Below are positions 49,028 to 62,260 of a stretch of DNA of 64,000 bases, one piece after another (position 1 is the first letter of the stretch; every line of letters begins with the position of its first letter). The notes below the pieces were generated by a model. The model ran no database searches, was not told where the DNA came from, and was given only the letters and a program-made list of their open reading frames with translations. The position numbers and the translations under genes were made by a program. Origin of the DNA: Trichoplax sp. H2 (taxonomy: Eukaryota; Placozoa; Uniplacotomia; Trichoplacea); contig NOWV01000008.1 of assembly GCA_003344405.1 (NCBI GenBank), positions 868,001 to 932,000 of the forward strand, given 5' to 3'.

Positions 49028-51732
49028 CTTGCTTTTGTTTTGGTGACGTTTGATCCGTTCTTTATTAAATATATATACAAATAATAAAAATGATGTGAAT
49101 ATATTTGTGCAATCATGTGCCTATGATCTTGATGGGTTATCTTTAGTTAATACACATAGGATCTAGTAAATATCCACTGTCAACAATATACCACATTTAC
49201 AACAAATGGTACACTGCATTACACTTAAAATGATTCAAATAATTACATAGTAACTAATAAGTATGATATAGTTTACATCTATTTCATGAACTGTGCTACA
49301 TTAGCTGTTGTAATTTATTCAAATGTGGGAGAGGAAATTCCTCTTTCACAGTCCTACCTACTGTAATTAAATCCTTGGATATACCCGTATATAATATACA
49401 AAATATTATGCATCAATCTCTTTCATATATTTATATAGATCGTATTATAGAAATAAAAAATTCAAATTATTTCAATAATCATTAGTGTTGTACTATATAT
49501 AATAAGGATATGTAGCGTTGAAACGTAAAACATCAATTTTGATTTATTTCTTTAGTAAATCGCGTAAGTAAGCAAAATTTATCACGTGAAGCGTGATTAA
49601 AAAGATTAGATATCAATTAGACTCCTTCTGTATTATCACAAATGTATGCAGAGCCAAAAATATAAGGAATAATATAAATTACTTTATTGGCCGAAGTATA
49701 CAGTAGGACATCTAACCATAGTTGAATCGATTGTTATAATTTGTTTCAATAAAATTTAGATGCCTTGCATATAATGGTGAATTTCTACTAGTGCAAACAG
49801 TAATTGCACAGGATTTTTCCTGATATATCCTATATACTGTTACACAGTTTAAACCAAAGTAGATAATGTTTGATTGTAATGTATAGTAGTATGCCTAACG
49901 GTAGCTGAATTCGGTCAAATTTGGATGTCTTGCGAGTTATGGTAAGTTTTTATTAGTGCAAATGCTAATGGTATAACGATAGCTGAATTTAATCACACTA
50001 GATATCTTACCGTATATATTATAGAAAATATATAAGTCGATACTAACAGTCTAACATAATCCTGATAATATGCTTACGATTATTTAAACTGAAATTCACA
50101 GATATAATAGAAAATATGAGGATATAATTTGAAGCCAGCAGGATATGCACGATATATAGTATATCATAGAAAATGTATAGCACTTAACTATAATACAAAC
50201 TCTAATTATATTTTATTTGCAACAAATATTATTGAGCAGAGGAGAGTAAAGGACTGAAAGGAATACATTAAATTTATACATTATGCAATTTGTGGGTATC
50301 CGATTGAAAACATATAGATATAACGGCAACAAAAAAATATGTATAACTGATTCACGAAGCACCGGGCAAACAGCTGGTAAATTAGGCTAGGACAGTAGCG
50401 GTACCTAATTAATCTATACAATTTTAGAGATTTAAACTTTGACCTTTGTCTAGATACCCTATGCTTAACATAACATAGTTTAATGTACCGTAAACTTTTG
50501 TAATATTATTTAGTCTATGCAAGGCACAGCACATAAGGTTTATATGCTTCTCCAGATGACTTCGGCCTGAAGGATAGATATAACAGTTATCGCGGTATAA
50601 AATATACTGTAATAGACTATGTCAAGTGTTGGAAACAAAAGAATTTTCCCTAGGCAGTAAAGTACCGGTAATGTTTTAGACTGAAAAGGTTCAAAAGGTA
50701 ACTGTTAAACTGTACAGTATATAAAAGAATGATTATTAAAGTTGGAAATAACCGATTCGCTTTGCATGCTCAAATGGACCCAATTAATTTTAGTATGTTG
50801 ACTATTAGAGAGATTGGAGAAAGAGAGTAGTAATTTATGCCAATATTCACTGAGCCGGTAAGGCTAATACGATGTTACTTGTAACACGATATGGGGTAAA
50901 GAAACTTAAAGTTCTAAATATGTTAACATTAAGCTATAGTTAGTAGGTATTATGAAGCATATTGTTGTTCAAAATATGTGTTAAAGTAATGATATTGGAA
51001 GACTGAATCGCTATATTACTATGATATACTTTCCATGAGTGCTCTAACACCTTCAATCATATATATTACAGATTGCATAGTAAAATTTTTTAATATATAC
51101 GATTTTACGTTGTGCACTATTATAATGTAACAAATGGACATTCGAAAGCATTGATTACTCATTTAATTACGTCATCAAATTTCGCTTTCTTACGGTAAAA
51201 CTGGAAAATAAATTAGCTAAAAAGTACAAAATTCAATAGATAAACTAGAACCTATTGCGGTAGCATTATTTACCATTTTCTGGTTTATACAGTATTAAAT
51301 TATGGCTTAAATCATAACCGATATACTCGTATAGGCAATCATTTTAAAATTCTAACTTAAAAATAAGGCAAAGACATAAAAACAACTTGATGTGCTAGTA
51401 AATAATTTCTCGATTTTAAAGCATATGCAAGGCATGATCGACTAAAAATATATGAATAGTGTAATCAGTCATGAATTAATTATTTATGCCTCATACAGAA
51501 AAGTAGATATAAGTACATTGGAGTTAGTAGTAGCTACAACTGTATTAATTAAGCAGTTATAATTACTTGTAAGGTGATTGATGATGTTTTCATCAGTCGT
51601 ATATAAAGTAGAATCTTCCTGTAATTTTTAATGCTTCCTCTGTTAGAATTTGACTGCTAATCAGTTGCAGTAAAGTGCTATTACTATTCGCTGAAGTTTT
51701 ATTATATTTTATTTGTATTATAGCATATAAAA
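49028..51732. other. intergenic between FMO-B and FMO-C, left part
   Basis: Very AT-rich and without genes. It includes a degenerate direct repeat: 49755-49808 resembles 49918-49975, both containing ATGGT followed by TTTxTACTAGTGCAAA-like sequence, with a spacing of about 163 bp. A single ACTGTACAGTATATAA motif lies near 50710. Confidence 0.45.
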
Positions 51733-53141
51733 TCTCAGTAAATCTTACTTTAACTTTCAGACTTATGTGAACGTTTTTCTTAATGGGGATATCAAGCACT
51801 AAATCTCACTTTAACTCTAAGGCTTACATGAATGTTTTCCCTGATAAAATATCAAGCGCTAAATATTGCTGTTGCTATTAAGCTATACATGAATGTTGTC
51901 GTTAACGGGATATTAAACATTAATTCTCACTTTAACTTTTAAGTTTTGAGAGCGTTTTCTTTAAGAGGCCATCAAGTACTAAATCTGACTTTAACTTTTT
52001 AAACTTGCATGACCATTTTCCTTAACAGGATATCAAGCAAAAATTTTACTTTATATACCCTTTTTAGTTTCAACCAAGCTTAGGTGAATGTTGTCGTTAA
52101 CGGAATATCAAGTACTAAATCTTACTTTAACTTTTAAGCTGTCAAGGGGAAGATTTTAAAGGCGAATGGGCGGAGATTATGTGAACATTTTTCTTGACAG
52201 GATATCAAGCTTTAAATCGCACTTTAACTTTTAAGCTTATGTGAATGTTTTCCTTTAATGGGATATCAAGCACTAAAATCTCACTTTAACTTTTAAGCTT
52301 ACGTCAACATTTCCTTAGCTAACGAGATACTAAGCACTAATCTCACTTTAACTTTTACGTTTACGTAAAATTTTTCCTTATCTAGATATCAAGTACTAAA
52401 TCTTGCCTTAACTTTTAAGCTTATGTGAAAGTTTTTTCTTAACGTGCAATGAAATACTAAATCTTACTTTTAACTTTTAAGCTCAAGGAAAGTTTTCCTT
52501 GATAGAAAATAAAATCACTAAAGCTTACTTTAACTTTTAAGCTTATGTAAATGTTTTCCTGAACGAGAATATCAAGCGCTAATTAAATCTCACTTTGGCT
52601 TTTAGGTCTGAGCATTTTCTTCAATACAATATCAATCACCAAGTCTCACTTTAGTTTTTAAGTTTATGTGAATACTGTCGTAAACGGGATATTAAGCACT
52701 AGTTCCACTTTGATTATTAACCTTACATTAATGTTTTCTTTAATGGAATATCAAACACTGAATCTCACTTTAACTATTAAGCTTACGTGAAATTTTTCTT
52801 AACTAGATATCAAGCACTAAATCTCACTTTAACTGTTAACTTTTAAGCTTACATGAGCATTTTCCGTAATAAAATATCAAGCACTAAATCTCACTCAAAC
52901 TCTTAAGCTTACGTGAAATTTTTTTTCTTAACTGGATATCAAGCACTCAATCTTACTTTAACTTTTATATTTACGGAAATTTTTTCCTTAATAGGCAATC
53001 AAGCACTAAATCACTCATTAACCTTTAAGCTTAGGTGAACGTTTTCCTCAACAAGTCTCGCTTTAATTTTTAAGCTTACGTGAACGTTTTCCTTAACGGG
53101 AATATCATGCATTAAATCTCGCTTTAACTTTTAAGCTTACC
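51733..53141. repeat. satellite array, unit about 60 bp, roughly 23 copies
   Basis: Degenerate tandem repeat. The unit reads GATATCAAGCACTAAATCTC, then ACTTTAACTTTTAAGCTTA, then CGTGAANGTTTTCCTTAACG. Copies differ by substitutions and 1-5 bp indels, giving spacings from about 52 to 90 bp. Divergence is highest at the left end. The right end stops abruptly after GCTTTAACTTTTAAGCTTACC. The HindIII-like AAGCTT is kept in most units. There is no open frame across units. It lies between FMO-B and FMO-C. Confidence 0.9.
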
Positions 53142-56100
53142 TTAAGTCTGCCTGCGAAACGTTTTGATCACGTTCGAAATGAAGTGCGCGTATGTTTGCA
53201 CATCAATTTGGTTTTGTATTGCTTCCTCCTATTAGCTAATTACAATAAAATTATACATTATAGTATATAATACAGGGTGCTGTAATTAATTACTCGCAAC
53301 CAATAGAAATTAATGATGAAATAGACCTTGGGTTACAAAGTCCAATCCTATTTCTCCGATCAAAGCGCAGGCTCTATAAAATCAGCAGATCGCTATAGGA
53401 GTCATCCTTCCGGATAAGAAATAAATTAATACGGTACATTATGGTCAATAATTAGGAGTAAACATATATGAATTAATATTATTATTTGAAAATAAATGCA
53501 TTAAGAAAGAATGGATGAAGCACGTTTTGAGCAGATACACTAGATGATAGTTTTGTAGATTTCATTACTTTTAATTGAAGTATACTAGAACCATTAACCT
53601 TTCAAAAGCATCAAAAATAATAGTAGTAAGAATAAAAACTACTTTTACATCATTCTACAAGTATTACAACGACCATTTCGCGTTATTTACTGTAGAAGTA
53701 AATTATAGCAACTTGGTACAGGACAGCTTTCTATATGCTTTTATTGGAAGTTGGTCAATGGGTTAAAGAAATCAACTAATCCGCAGGGCCCATGAATAGT
53801 TCACAGCGAGATCGATAGTACTACAATAACATATTGCATCACTGACCGTACAAGACAATCTTCCGATATACCATTATTGAAAGCTATTCAAAGGGTTCAA
53901 AAAAATCGATTAACCTCTCTGTTTATGAATAATAATTATAATTAAAAGTCCACAATAGGATTACTGTAGCCTATTCCACAGTTTAAATATCGAAGCTTTG
54001 AAGACAACATAGTGTTAGTCCAAGCATTATAAGGTTTACTTAATGAAAGCAAATTATTATCAACGAGCACCAACTACGTTATGTCCCAATCGCGATAGTT
54101 AAAGATAAAATCAGTGTATCGATTCTTATCATATACAACAATATTTAGACCTCACATATAATCTTTCCCTTCCTATTAGAAAGACTCCAAACTTTACCCG
54201 ATACAGCACTGTATATCAGAGCTAAATTTAGCTTTTTATAATATATCGTATACTGGAGAAGAGTAGTCTTGTCTTCAGTAGACAGATGCATACAGTAAGA
54301 TATCTTGGCTACCTCTTTTTGGGGAGCAGGTTTTCTAGGGAAGATTCAAATATACTTATAGTTGTTTTATAGGCGTAAAAATGATGAAACTAAATCTGCA
54401 TTATTGAATAACTGCATCTAGGAGCCAAGGAATGATTCAGGTTGATGATCGTACTTTTGACTCTAATTTATAGTTCCTACTCTTCTAAAATAAGATAGTA
54501 CCAGTATTAAAAGGTTCGATCTAAACTTGGACTATTATTTGTGAGAATGAGATTACTTTTAGGTAACCGTAAATTAGCTAGATACTATTATTACAAGATT
54601 AAACTTGAATTAAAAATAGTAGGGCAACCTTAGTATCATCTATTGGTATGGGACGGTATTAAATTACTTCTATAAGTTACCTAATAATAACTTTCTAAAA
54701 TTGATTAAAAGTCTCTGACGCTACAGGATGTCAAGACGATCTCAAAATGTCTCTAGGATTGTTTACATATATCTTTCCATATTTTCTTTTACCGCCTACA
54801 CTAATGCACACACGTACGTGATTGTTCGCTTACTACTATAATATGTTAGAATGCGGATATTTGTTTTACGTTGAATAAGATTCTAAAGAAGCCATTACTA
54901 CCTTGCACGTTACATTTATACAATATTTATATTGATAATGTTGCATTCCAACTTGCTGCAGTACTATAAATCGGGGATATTTCGACATCTTGTAAGTAAT
55001 TTTTTTATAATGATAGGATTTAAATTCAGCTTAAAATTCATGTATATTTGAGTACGTAATTAATCTTATAGTCTGAAACTCAAATTGTTTACATTGGGTT
55101 GGGAGTGTAGGGGAAGTGGCAACACACCTAGAATAAGCCTACAACAGGATCTACTAATTATAATATAAATGAAAAAAAGATGGAAACGGGACTGCCAACG
55201 TCCGTCGGTAAGAAATGATGGGGAGGCTTATCATTTCATGCCATTCTAGTATACGCTATCAATGAAACCGTATGCCATACTGCACAAAACCAAACTAGCA
55301 GTTAATTTGATATCAATCGCGGACAGTATAGTGTGCCGTTATGAACATATGATATAGTTGCAATGGTCAGTAAAATAATCAGCCTCTATATTATTATTAT
55401 AGTCAACCATCGTTGGCTGTCCCATAAAATTCAGTTGAAAAGTGATCTTGTAACTTGTATCTTGCATCTTAATTATAAGGTTTAAAAGGTGCTTTCTAGT
55501 GCTAAATTGCTATTTTAATGATTGAATAAGTCGAGAAAGCGATGAAAGTTTAGTCATGAATAAGATATGATCAAGCCATAGCTACAGGAATCGATCTCAG
55601 ATGGAAATTTGATTTCAAGTTTCTAATCTTTTTTTCAGCAAAAAGTACCAGTGCTACCGTAAGTGTACGATATTACGGTTATGCTTACAGTTAACTGTAC
55701 AAGGGCATAAGTAATTCTAGGGCAATTTGGTTATTAAGCCAATAGTCAATGACAAGTTCGGCAGCATATTCATCCAATAACATAGAGCAGGGCCTTCTTT
55801 TGATATTGTTGTACTAATAAAGCTACTCAATGTTTTAAAGAAATTGAATAGCTACTATGTTCAGACGATTATCTATAAATGCAACAGCAGACCGTTCCTC
55901 GTAAATAATATCCCCCTCTAAAAATTGGACGTAAGGGAATTGTTATAGATTCAAAGTAATCAATTGGCTTTTTAGCTACAGCTTTAAAGTATTATTAGTT
56001 AATTTAATAATGCAATATGGTTAGACCTCGCTCTTGTTTGTCTAATAAATCTTTCAGTTTTAGGCTTACGTCCTAGAACCATTATGGAGAAAAAATTACG

Positions 56101-57215
56101 GTATGCCAAGTATCACGAGCGAAGGTTCGACTAGTCTCAATAACGTCATAAATTACAGTCCGTCAGCAACATGATGGGTTATAGGACTAGTATTTTAATT
56201 ACATACAGACTGATAAGTTTACTAATAATTTTAAAACTACGCTATTAGTCTATTACAAATAAAGAAACACTTTAAAGTCTTGACATCAAATTGATAACTA
56301 CATCATGCAGACTAAACTAGTTTATAACTCAACTAATACAAATCCGACGAAACACACACGGCACTCTCAGCTGCATGTCTGCATGGATACTTATACACAT
56401 ATAAGTTGAAACAAATATTGAAATCAACATTCTTTACGCTAAATAAAATGACGGTAAAGCTAATATCCATTTAAGAAAAATCTTTCAAGAGATTTTATCA
56501 AAATGGCTTAACTTAAATATGCCGTATGTATGTATTATCCCTGCGAGTGCTATGAAAATATTGCACTTTATTTAATGTTTCAAATGGTAGTCAGACAGTT
56601 AAGATCGATCTTGTATCTTTGCAGTCCCAATATCTAAGGACTCCATTGTAATTGATTAGGTTCAAAATGAATCTTTTACGTCATCGGTTAACTAATGCCT
56701 ACAACTTGTTGTAAAAGTGGGTTTAATCCTTTTAATTTATGCTTTACTGAAAAGGGAATTACAGCATTCACTAAGTCTATTTCGTAATCAAGATAATAAG
56801 CTATAAGTTGTTGATTAAGTCTAACACTAACTATCGAATAGGTTAACTTTTTCGGATAAATAAAGTCATCATGATGTAACCGACAACATTTGATTACACC
56901 TATATTACTAGCTGAAATAAAAGACTTCATTCCAGACCGTTACAGTACTTTAGTTTAAAATTAACAACCCAAAATCTCTTACTTATGAATATACTAATTA
57001 AGAAATATCTAGTTGAAATGCACTGTATCATAGCCATGTTTATCGGATATAATCGTAGTGCAAGTTAATGGGCGCACGTAACGGAGTTTTTTTTAATATG
57101 CCATCGCGATTATCGGTATTGAATGCTTCGTAAAGCAAATTCTTTGCATTCATTGAACGTAGAAGCCAAAGCTTCACCTGGAAAGAAAATTTTTGGACAT
57201 TACACTTACACTTAA
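53142..57215. other. intergenic between the satellite array and FMO-C
   Basis: AT-rich, no gene supported. Short frames at 53575-53766 (+) and 56688-56930 (-) match no family. Bases 56101-56119 repeat the 19-mer at 23321-23339 exactly. Confidence 0.45.
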
Positions 57216-60200
57216 TTACTTTAAAGCATAGAAATATATATTAAATAGACATTTACCAATATCGCAAATTCCTGCTTTGACATTACCCCCTCTCTTGTAG
57301 GAAGCATATATCGTAGATGCAACAACTACTGCAAGAAATAATCGCAAGGTCTTACTACTTTTAGCTTTTGGTATATCTTCGATTTGTCGAGTACGCGTAG
57401 GTTTATCAATATTATTTTTAGCCTGTCTGATAGCATTTTTTGCTCCATCCCAAGCATGAGGTCCTCGCAATCGAAATTGTGGAGGAGTACATGGCCCGAA
57501 AATACATTTAAAAACCAGACTGGGATCAGTGAGCATCAAAGAGAAGAAGCTTGGCTTGCACCCGATCAAATCAGCAATTTCGTCCATAAATTGTATAAAG
57601 TCAACCTAGTTGATACAGTTAGTATCAAAATGAAATCTTTTCTCTTATAAATTATTGATTTATTACAGTTTAATCATTAGTAACAAATTAATCAAGCAAG
57701 ATATCTTGGCCGATGATGATGCTAAAATTTAGACGATACATTTGTTTTTGTTGTTTTAATGTACTATATTATCTACAATTATCTTTGATATCATTCGCTT
57801 ACCTGGATAGTATGCCTTGGTGAATCAACATACACAGCAGCCATATTGTTACGTTTTTTTTCGATATCTATCATCATTCCAGCTTCCGATGGCAAATGAC
57901 ATTTCTTATTGAATACTCGTGTAATCCATCTTGCTTGCATTTCCGCTATTGGCATAATAGCCCCAACTGGTTGTACGAATCCTACCATTGCCAACGTAGG
58001 ATGCTTAAGATGTGGTGGAAATACGTATTTGTATAGATCGCACTGGTTATCTTTAACATCAACGATAGACGAATCCAAAAAAGAGAAACCAAATTTATAT
58101 CCAGTACAATAGACAACAGTGTCAATATCTTTCTCAATAGAGCCATCAGTAAATTCAATATCGTGTTCATGCAGGCAAGCAATGTTATCTTTGACTTTGA
58201 CTGCTCCACATACTATGCGTACTAAATAGGAAATAAAACAAACATTTAAAGAATTAATTACAGGCATTAAGCATCACTGTCATGAGCGTTGTCATAATTT
58301 GTGATTTATTGCATAAAGTCTTTCTATATTTATAAATTTATCATCTACACTTGTCTGATTTCCATATAAATTCAGACTCTTAACGATGATCAATTGTTTT
58401 ACAGCAAGCTTGAAAATTTTTAGAATAGAAATCGAATTTAAGAAGTTAGGATAAAGTATATATAAATTACAGTAATCGTTGTACTAATTACCAGTTCGTA
58501 TGATCGGAGAAAAAATCGTAATTAGGCAACATAGGTATAAAATAATATACCATACATACTTGGTAATTCGTCACTGATAGTGGGATGTTGCGCTGCTACT
58601 TTATGTTTAGCTTTCAATCCATATTGGGCGTGATCAAATCGTTCATTTAAAGCTTTTTTTAGCGAATTCTCAACAATTGACGAAGGCAGCCAGCTTAGAT
58701 AACGGTTGAAAAAAACATCTATTGGGTCTCCTCCGGGACCAAGGCGTGAAAATACCCATGCCCCACGTCGTGTGCTGAGATAAACCTGTGAGCAGTGCTG
58801 ACTTAATTCACTAGCAACATCAACACCTGAATTGCCAATTCCTACAACTACCGCTCGGGTATTTTCGTGACCTATGGGAATGATGATTTTGACGTAATGG
58901 GAAAAATAGAGGGTTTAGTGTGTGAGGGATTGAATAATTTGATATTCCAATTGTAAAGCTGACCATTTATTATATAATAATCCTCTAATAATTTCATTAC
59001 ATTTATGTTATCATTATTTTTATCTTATGATAACTACTGTATAATCAATTTCAACAAACCGCGATAATCCTTGTAATCGTGACTATGTAATTGTCTTCCC
59101 TTGAATACGTCCATTCCTTTAAAAGATGGCATCCTGGAATCCCAATGGTGGCCTGAACAAACCATAATACCATCAAAAGTGGTTGTGGTTGTTTCAGCAG
59201 TAGGATTGTCAGCAGGCTTGGTAATGACATCCCATCGTCCTGTTTCTGAATAATCGCTTGCTGGTTTAACTTGCTGGACGTAAGTATTGAATTGAATGTG
59301 CTCGTATAAATTGAATTTTTGGGCATATCTTGAGAATGTAAATAGGGAAATTACATTATTTAAACCACTGTTTTATGTTATTGGTGTCTGACGGCATACT
59401 TTACTGCATATTACTAAAAAATTATCGGCTGTAACATGATTAAGTTATGAACAAATCCTAAAGTTGGCCAATGCCTAAATTATTTTTTCAATGTTACAAA
59501 TTTATTGCTCTTATTTATACATCATCATTTGTAGTGGGAAAAGATGCTTGCAATGATATAGCTGTCATCTCGTGCAAATATCTGCGTGACTGTTAGTGCA
59601 TTACGATGAAATGGGTATTTTTCGCTATAATTCAAAGAGTGTAACTTAAGGGACCACTCGTCTAGTAAAATTTTGAAGGTTAACAATACTATTTGTCCTT
59701 CAAATTACACATGGACATCATTAACACAGAATTATTGTACAGTCTACTAGACGTTATCGTCAACATTGATAATAATATTATGTCCTACCGTACTTACTAC
59801 AGATTACTGTTAAGGTTTCAATAGACACTGTCATTACTGTAATAATCTGAAATCTTGACAACTCGATGTTATCATTAATATTTATAATACTATTTTCAAG
59901 TAGCTACTTTTTATAGATGAAGTAATCGATTAATCGTCAATAAACTAGTGTCGTCAAATAGCCTCTATCGTACTAGCCCTTGTTCTTCAGATAGAGAGGC
60001 ACACTCTTGCTGTATGTACAATAGCTTGAAGTAATGATCAGCAAGATGAAATAGGTTGTTATTGTACAGTATACTACACTAAGATCTACAGTGAAATCAT
60101 ATTCTGCATATATCGTACACTATATTATTATCCAGAATGAATAGCAGTGAAATCCCTTCGATAAAATGTGAAATTCTATGTCTTAATTAACTAAGTATTA

Positions 60201-61040
60201 ACTGTAGTAATTACAGCATTACTTACAAGTCAAAGTATTTCATGACGCTTGTGTTATGCATGTAGGGTGCAAAATTCTCAGGAATAGGAAAATCGCTGAA
60301 GCACATCATTTCCTTGGATGTGTTGATGACCGTCGATCGATAGACTGTTCCACCCTTGCCAACGTCTTCTATACTCCGTAAATGCAATCATATCAAAATT
60401 GTGAATAATTGTAGTTATTAATTAATATACTAGTAGAACCTGTGATACTTCTCGAGCTACACTTTTTACTTAACATTTATTTTATTTTATTTTATTCTAT
60501 ATCAATGTAGCGAACTAATCGAAGACTATCTCTGATTTTATGGATAGAAACGATTTAGCTCATGTAATTTCATGCGTTGTTATCCATGATGAAATTCATG
60601 CATTTTCAGTAGAATTAGGTAACGTCGATAGTGTCTGGCATTACTTATTAGCCCTTAGAAGATCTTGTTGAAGGAGTAGTTTTACAGTGACAGCTCCAGT
60701 TATCCACGGGCTCAACTACAGTCAACAGTATTATACCGTACTAGGCAATAATGTTGAATATTTATTTTAAATCAAGTCCGATACTATGCGATTTATAGTA
60801 CATACTGCTAATTCCCCCAAATCAAGTCAATTATCTAGATCTGTAATCCGTTACTGTAACAAAATATGATCCTACAATAGTAGATAGACTAAGATGACGT
60901 CTACAATGCCAACCTTCAAATTTCCATAATCCACCAATGTGATTCTCTTTTTCAAGAATAACTGCTTCAATGCCTTCATCCAAGCATTCTTTAAGGCTGG
61001 TTAAGCCGCTTGCTCCAGCTCCAATAATTGCCACTTTCAT
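57216..61040 (-). CDS. flavin-containing monooxygenase C, 6 exons
   Basis: Exons in transcription order: 61040-60914, 60368-60227, 59328-59060, 58871-58560, 58221-57803, 57605-57216, giving up to 552 aa. Motifs: FAD site GAGASG, Asn in [13 protein letters not shown] signature [16 protein letters not shown] site GIGNSG, CTGY in [27 protein letters not shown], and [19 protein letters not shown]. The membrane anchor is [19 protein letters not shown]. After GICDIG the frame passes a possible donor (GGTAAATG) and adds [16 protein letters not shown] ends at the equivalent ...SDIG, so the added tail may be intron read-through with a missed last exon. It is the closest relative of FMO-B by inspection. 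It diverges from TRMT2A, with 2 kb between them. Confidence 0.93.
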
Positions 61041-61529
61041 GTTAGTCCTTTTATGCAATACTTTAGACGCCTTTTTCTGCCTATCAATCGCAATTTATAA
61101 TATTTTATAATATTTAGTTTTGAATGGTAGGTGTAAAAATGCATCTCCATTTCAAGAAACATTAATAAAACAGATCGTTCCGTTACTTTAAGTTGATCCC
61201 TTCGGATTGTAAATGAAGGAGTTGTTAAGCCTTCATTACAAGTGCACTAATTAATTCTATGGACAAAAATAGATCCAAAATTGGACATTTAATGAAGTGA
61301 GTTAGTCCTCATTTGCTGCTGTATACTCTGATCCTGTTGCCAGTAAAGAACACTCGAGCTTAATCGACTGATCGCTAACGATGAGCTCTTCTACAGTAGT
61401 GTATGGAAATTTTAAATCGATCATGGCTATTTCCATGACAAGTTATCATCGAATTTATCCTTACCTTCAGCGTAGCGTAGACCGGCTTCTGGCTGCCTAG
61501 TAGGTGTTTAACACTAGTAATAAATTCAA

Positions 61530-61660
61530 TCATGACATCGGACACACACCACCGGGTAAGGTGCTAGGTGCCACAGGGCGACACAGTGTAAAAAGAGAAC
61601 CCCGCCCAGTCTCAGGGTCTTTTGGCGACGCCGCGGCGTCGATTTTACGCTTTAACAGTA
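61530..61660. other. GC-rich island with a 16-bp perfect palindrome
   Basis: A stretch of about 130 bp whose base composition stands out sharply from the AT-rich surroundings (CACCACCGGGTAAGGTG, AACCCCGCCCAGTCTCAGGG). CGACGCCGCGGCGTCG at 61626-61641 is a perfect palindrome. It directly precedes the minisatellite. It may be part of an inserted element, a CpG-rich promoter piece, or foreign DNA; no protein is supported. Confidence 0.5.
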
Positions 61661-61689
61661 GTTGTATGAAAGAGAAAGGGGGGGAAGAA

Positions 61690-62260
61690 AAGTGATCGTT
61701 CAGTGCAAAATATTGTCTGCTGTAGGTTATCCTTTTTCCACTCATTCTACTACGAGGGAGCGATGAAAGCGTCTACCTTGTACGACAAAACCAATCGAGC
61801 AAATCGTTTGCAGAAACTTCTGACAAGTCCCCTACGAGAGAGCGATGAAAGCGTTTACCTTATACGACAAAACCAATCGAGCAAATTGTTTGCAGAAACT
61901 TCTGACAAGTCACCTACGAGAGAGCGATGAAAGCGTTTACCTTGTACGACAAAACCAATCGAGCAAATCGTTTGCAGAAACTTCTGACAAGCCCCTACGA
62001 GGTACCGATGAAAGCGTCTACCTTACTTGACCAAACCAATCGAGCAAGTGCAGAATAGTATCTACTGTAGGTTATCCTTTTTCTAGTCATTCTACTACAA
62101 GGGAGCGATGAAAGCGTCTACCTTGTACGACAAAACCTATCGAGCAAATCGTTTGCAAGCACTTCTGACAAACCCGTACAAGGGACCGATGAAGGCGTCT
62201 ACCTTACTCGACAAAACCAATCGAGCAAGTCGTTTGCAGGAACTTTGGAGAAGCCCCTGT
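61690..62260. repeat. 82-bp minisatellite with a 345-bp higher-order repeat
   Basis: Units carry GCGATGAAAGCGTCTACCTT, then ACGACAAAACCAATCGAGCA, then TTTGCAGAAACTTCTGACAA. The GATG of each unit lies at 61762, 61844, 61926, 62007, 62107 and 62188, so spacings are 82, 82, 81, 100 and 81. The leader TGTAGGTTATCCTTTTTC is repeated before units 1 and 5, which makes a 345-bp higher-order repeat. Because 82 is not a multiple of 3, the overlapping open frames at 61703-62311 shift between units and are not a protein. Confidence 0.88.

Noticed and set aside
51733-53141. CRISPR-like array
   Set aside because: Units are contiguous and degenerate with no unique spacers, and the host is an animal. It is a satellite.
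56688-56930. 80-codon minus-strand frame near FMO-C
   Set aside because: Looks moderately protein-like but has no recognisable family, no good splice links to FMO-C, and the wrong content for an FMO exon.
57384-57650. 88-codon plus-strand frame
   Set aside because: Antisense shadow of the last FMO-C exon; the minus frame carries the conserved FMO C-terminus.
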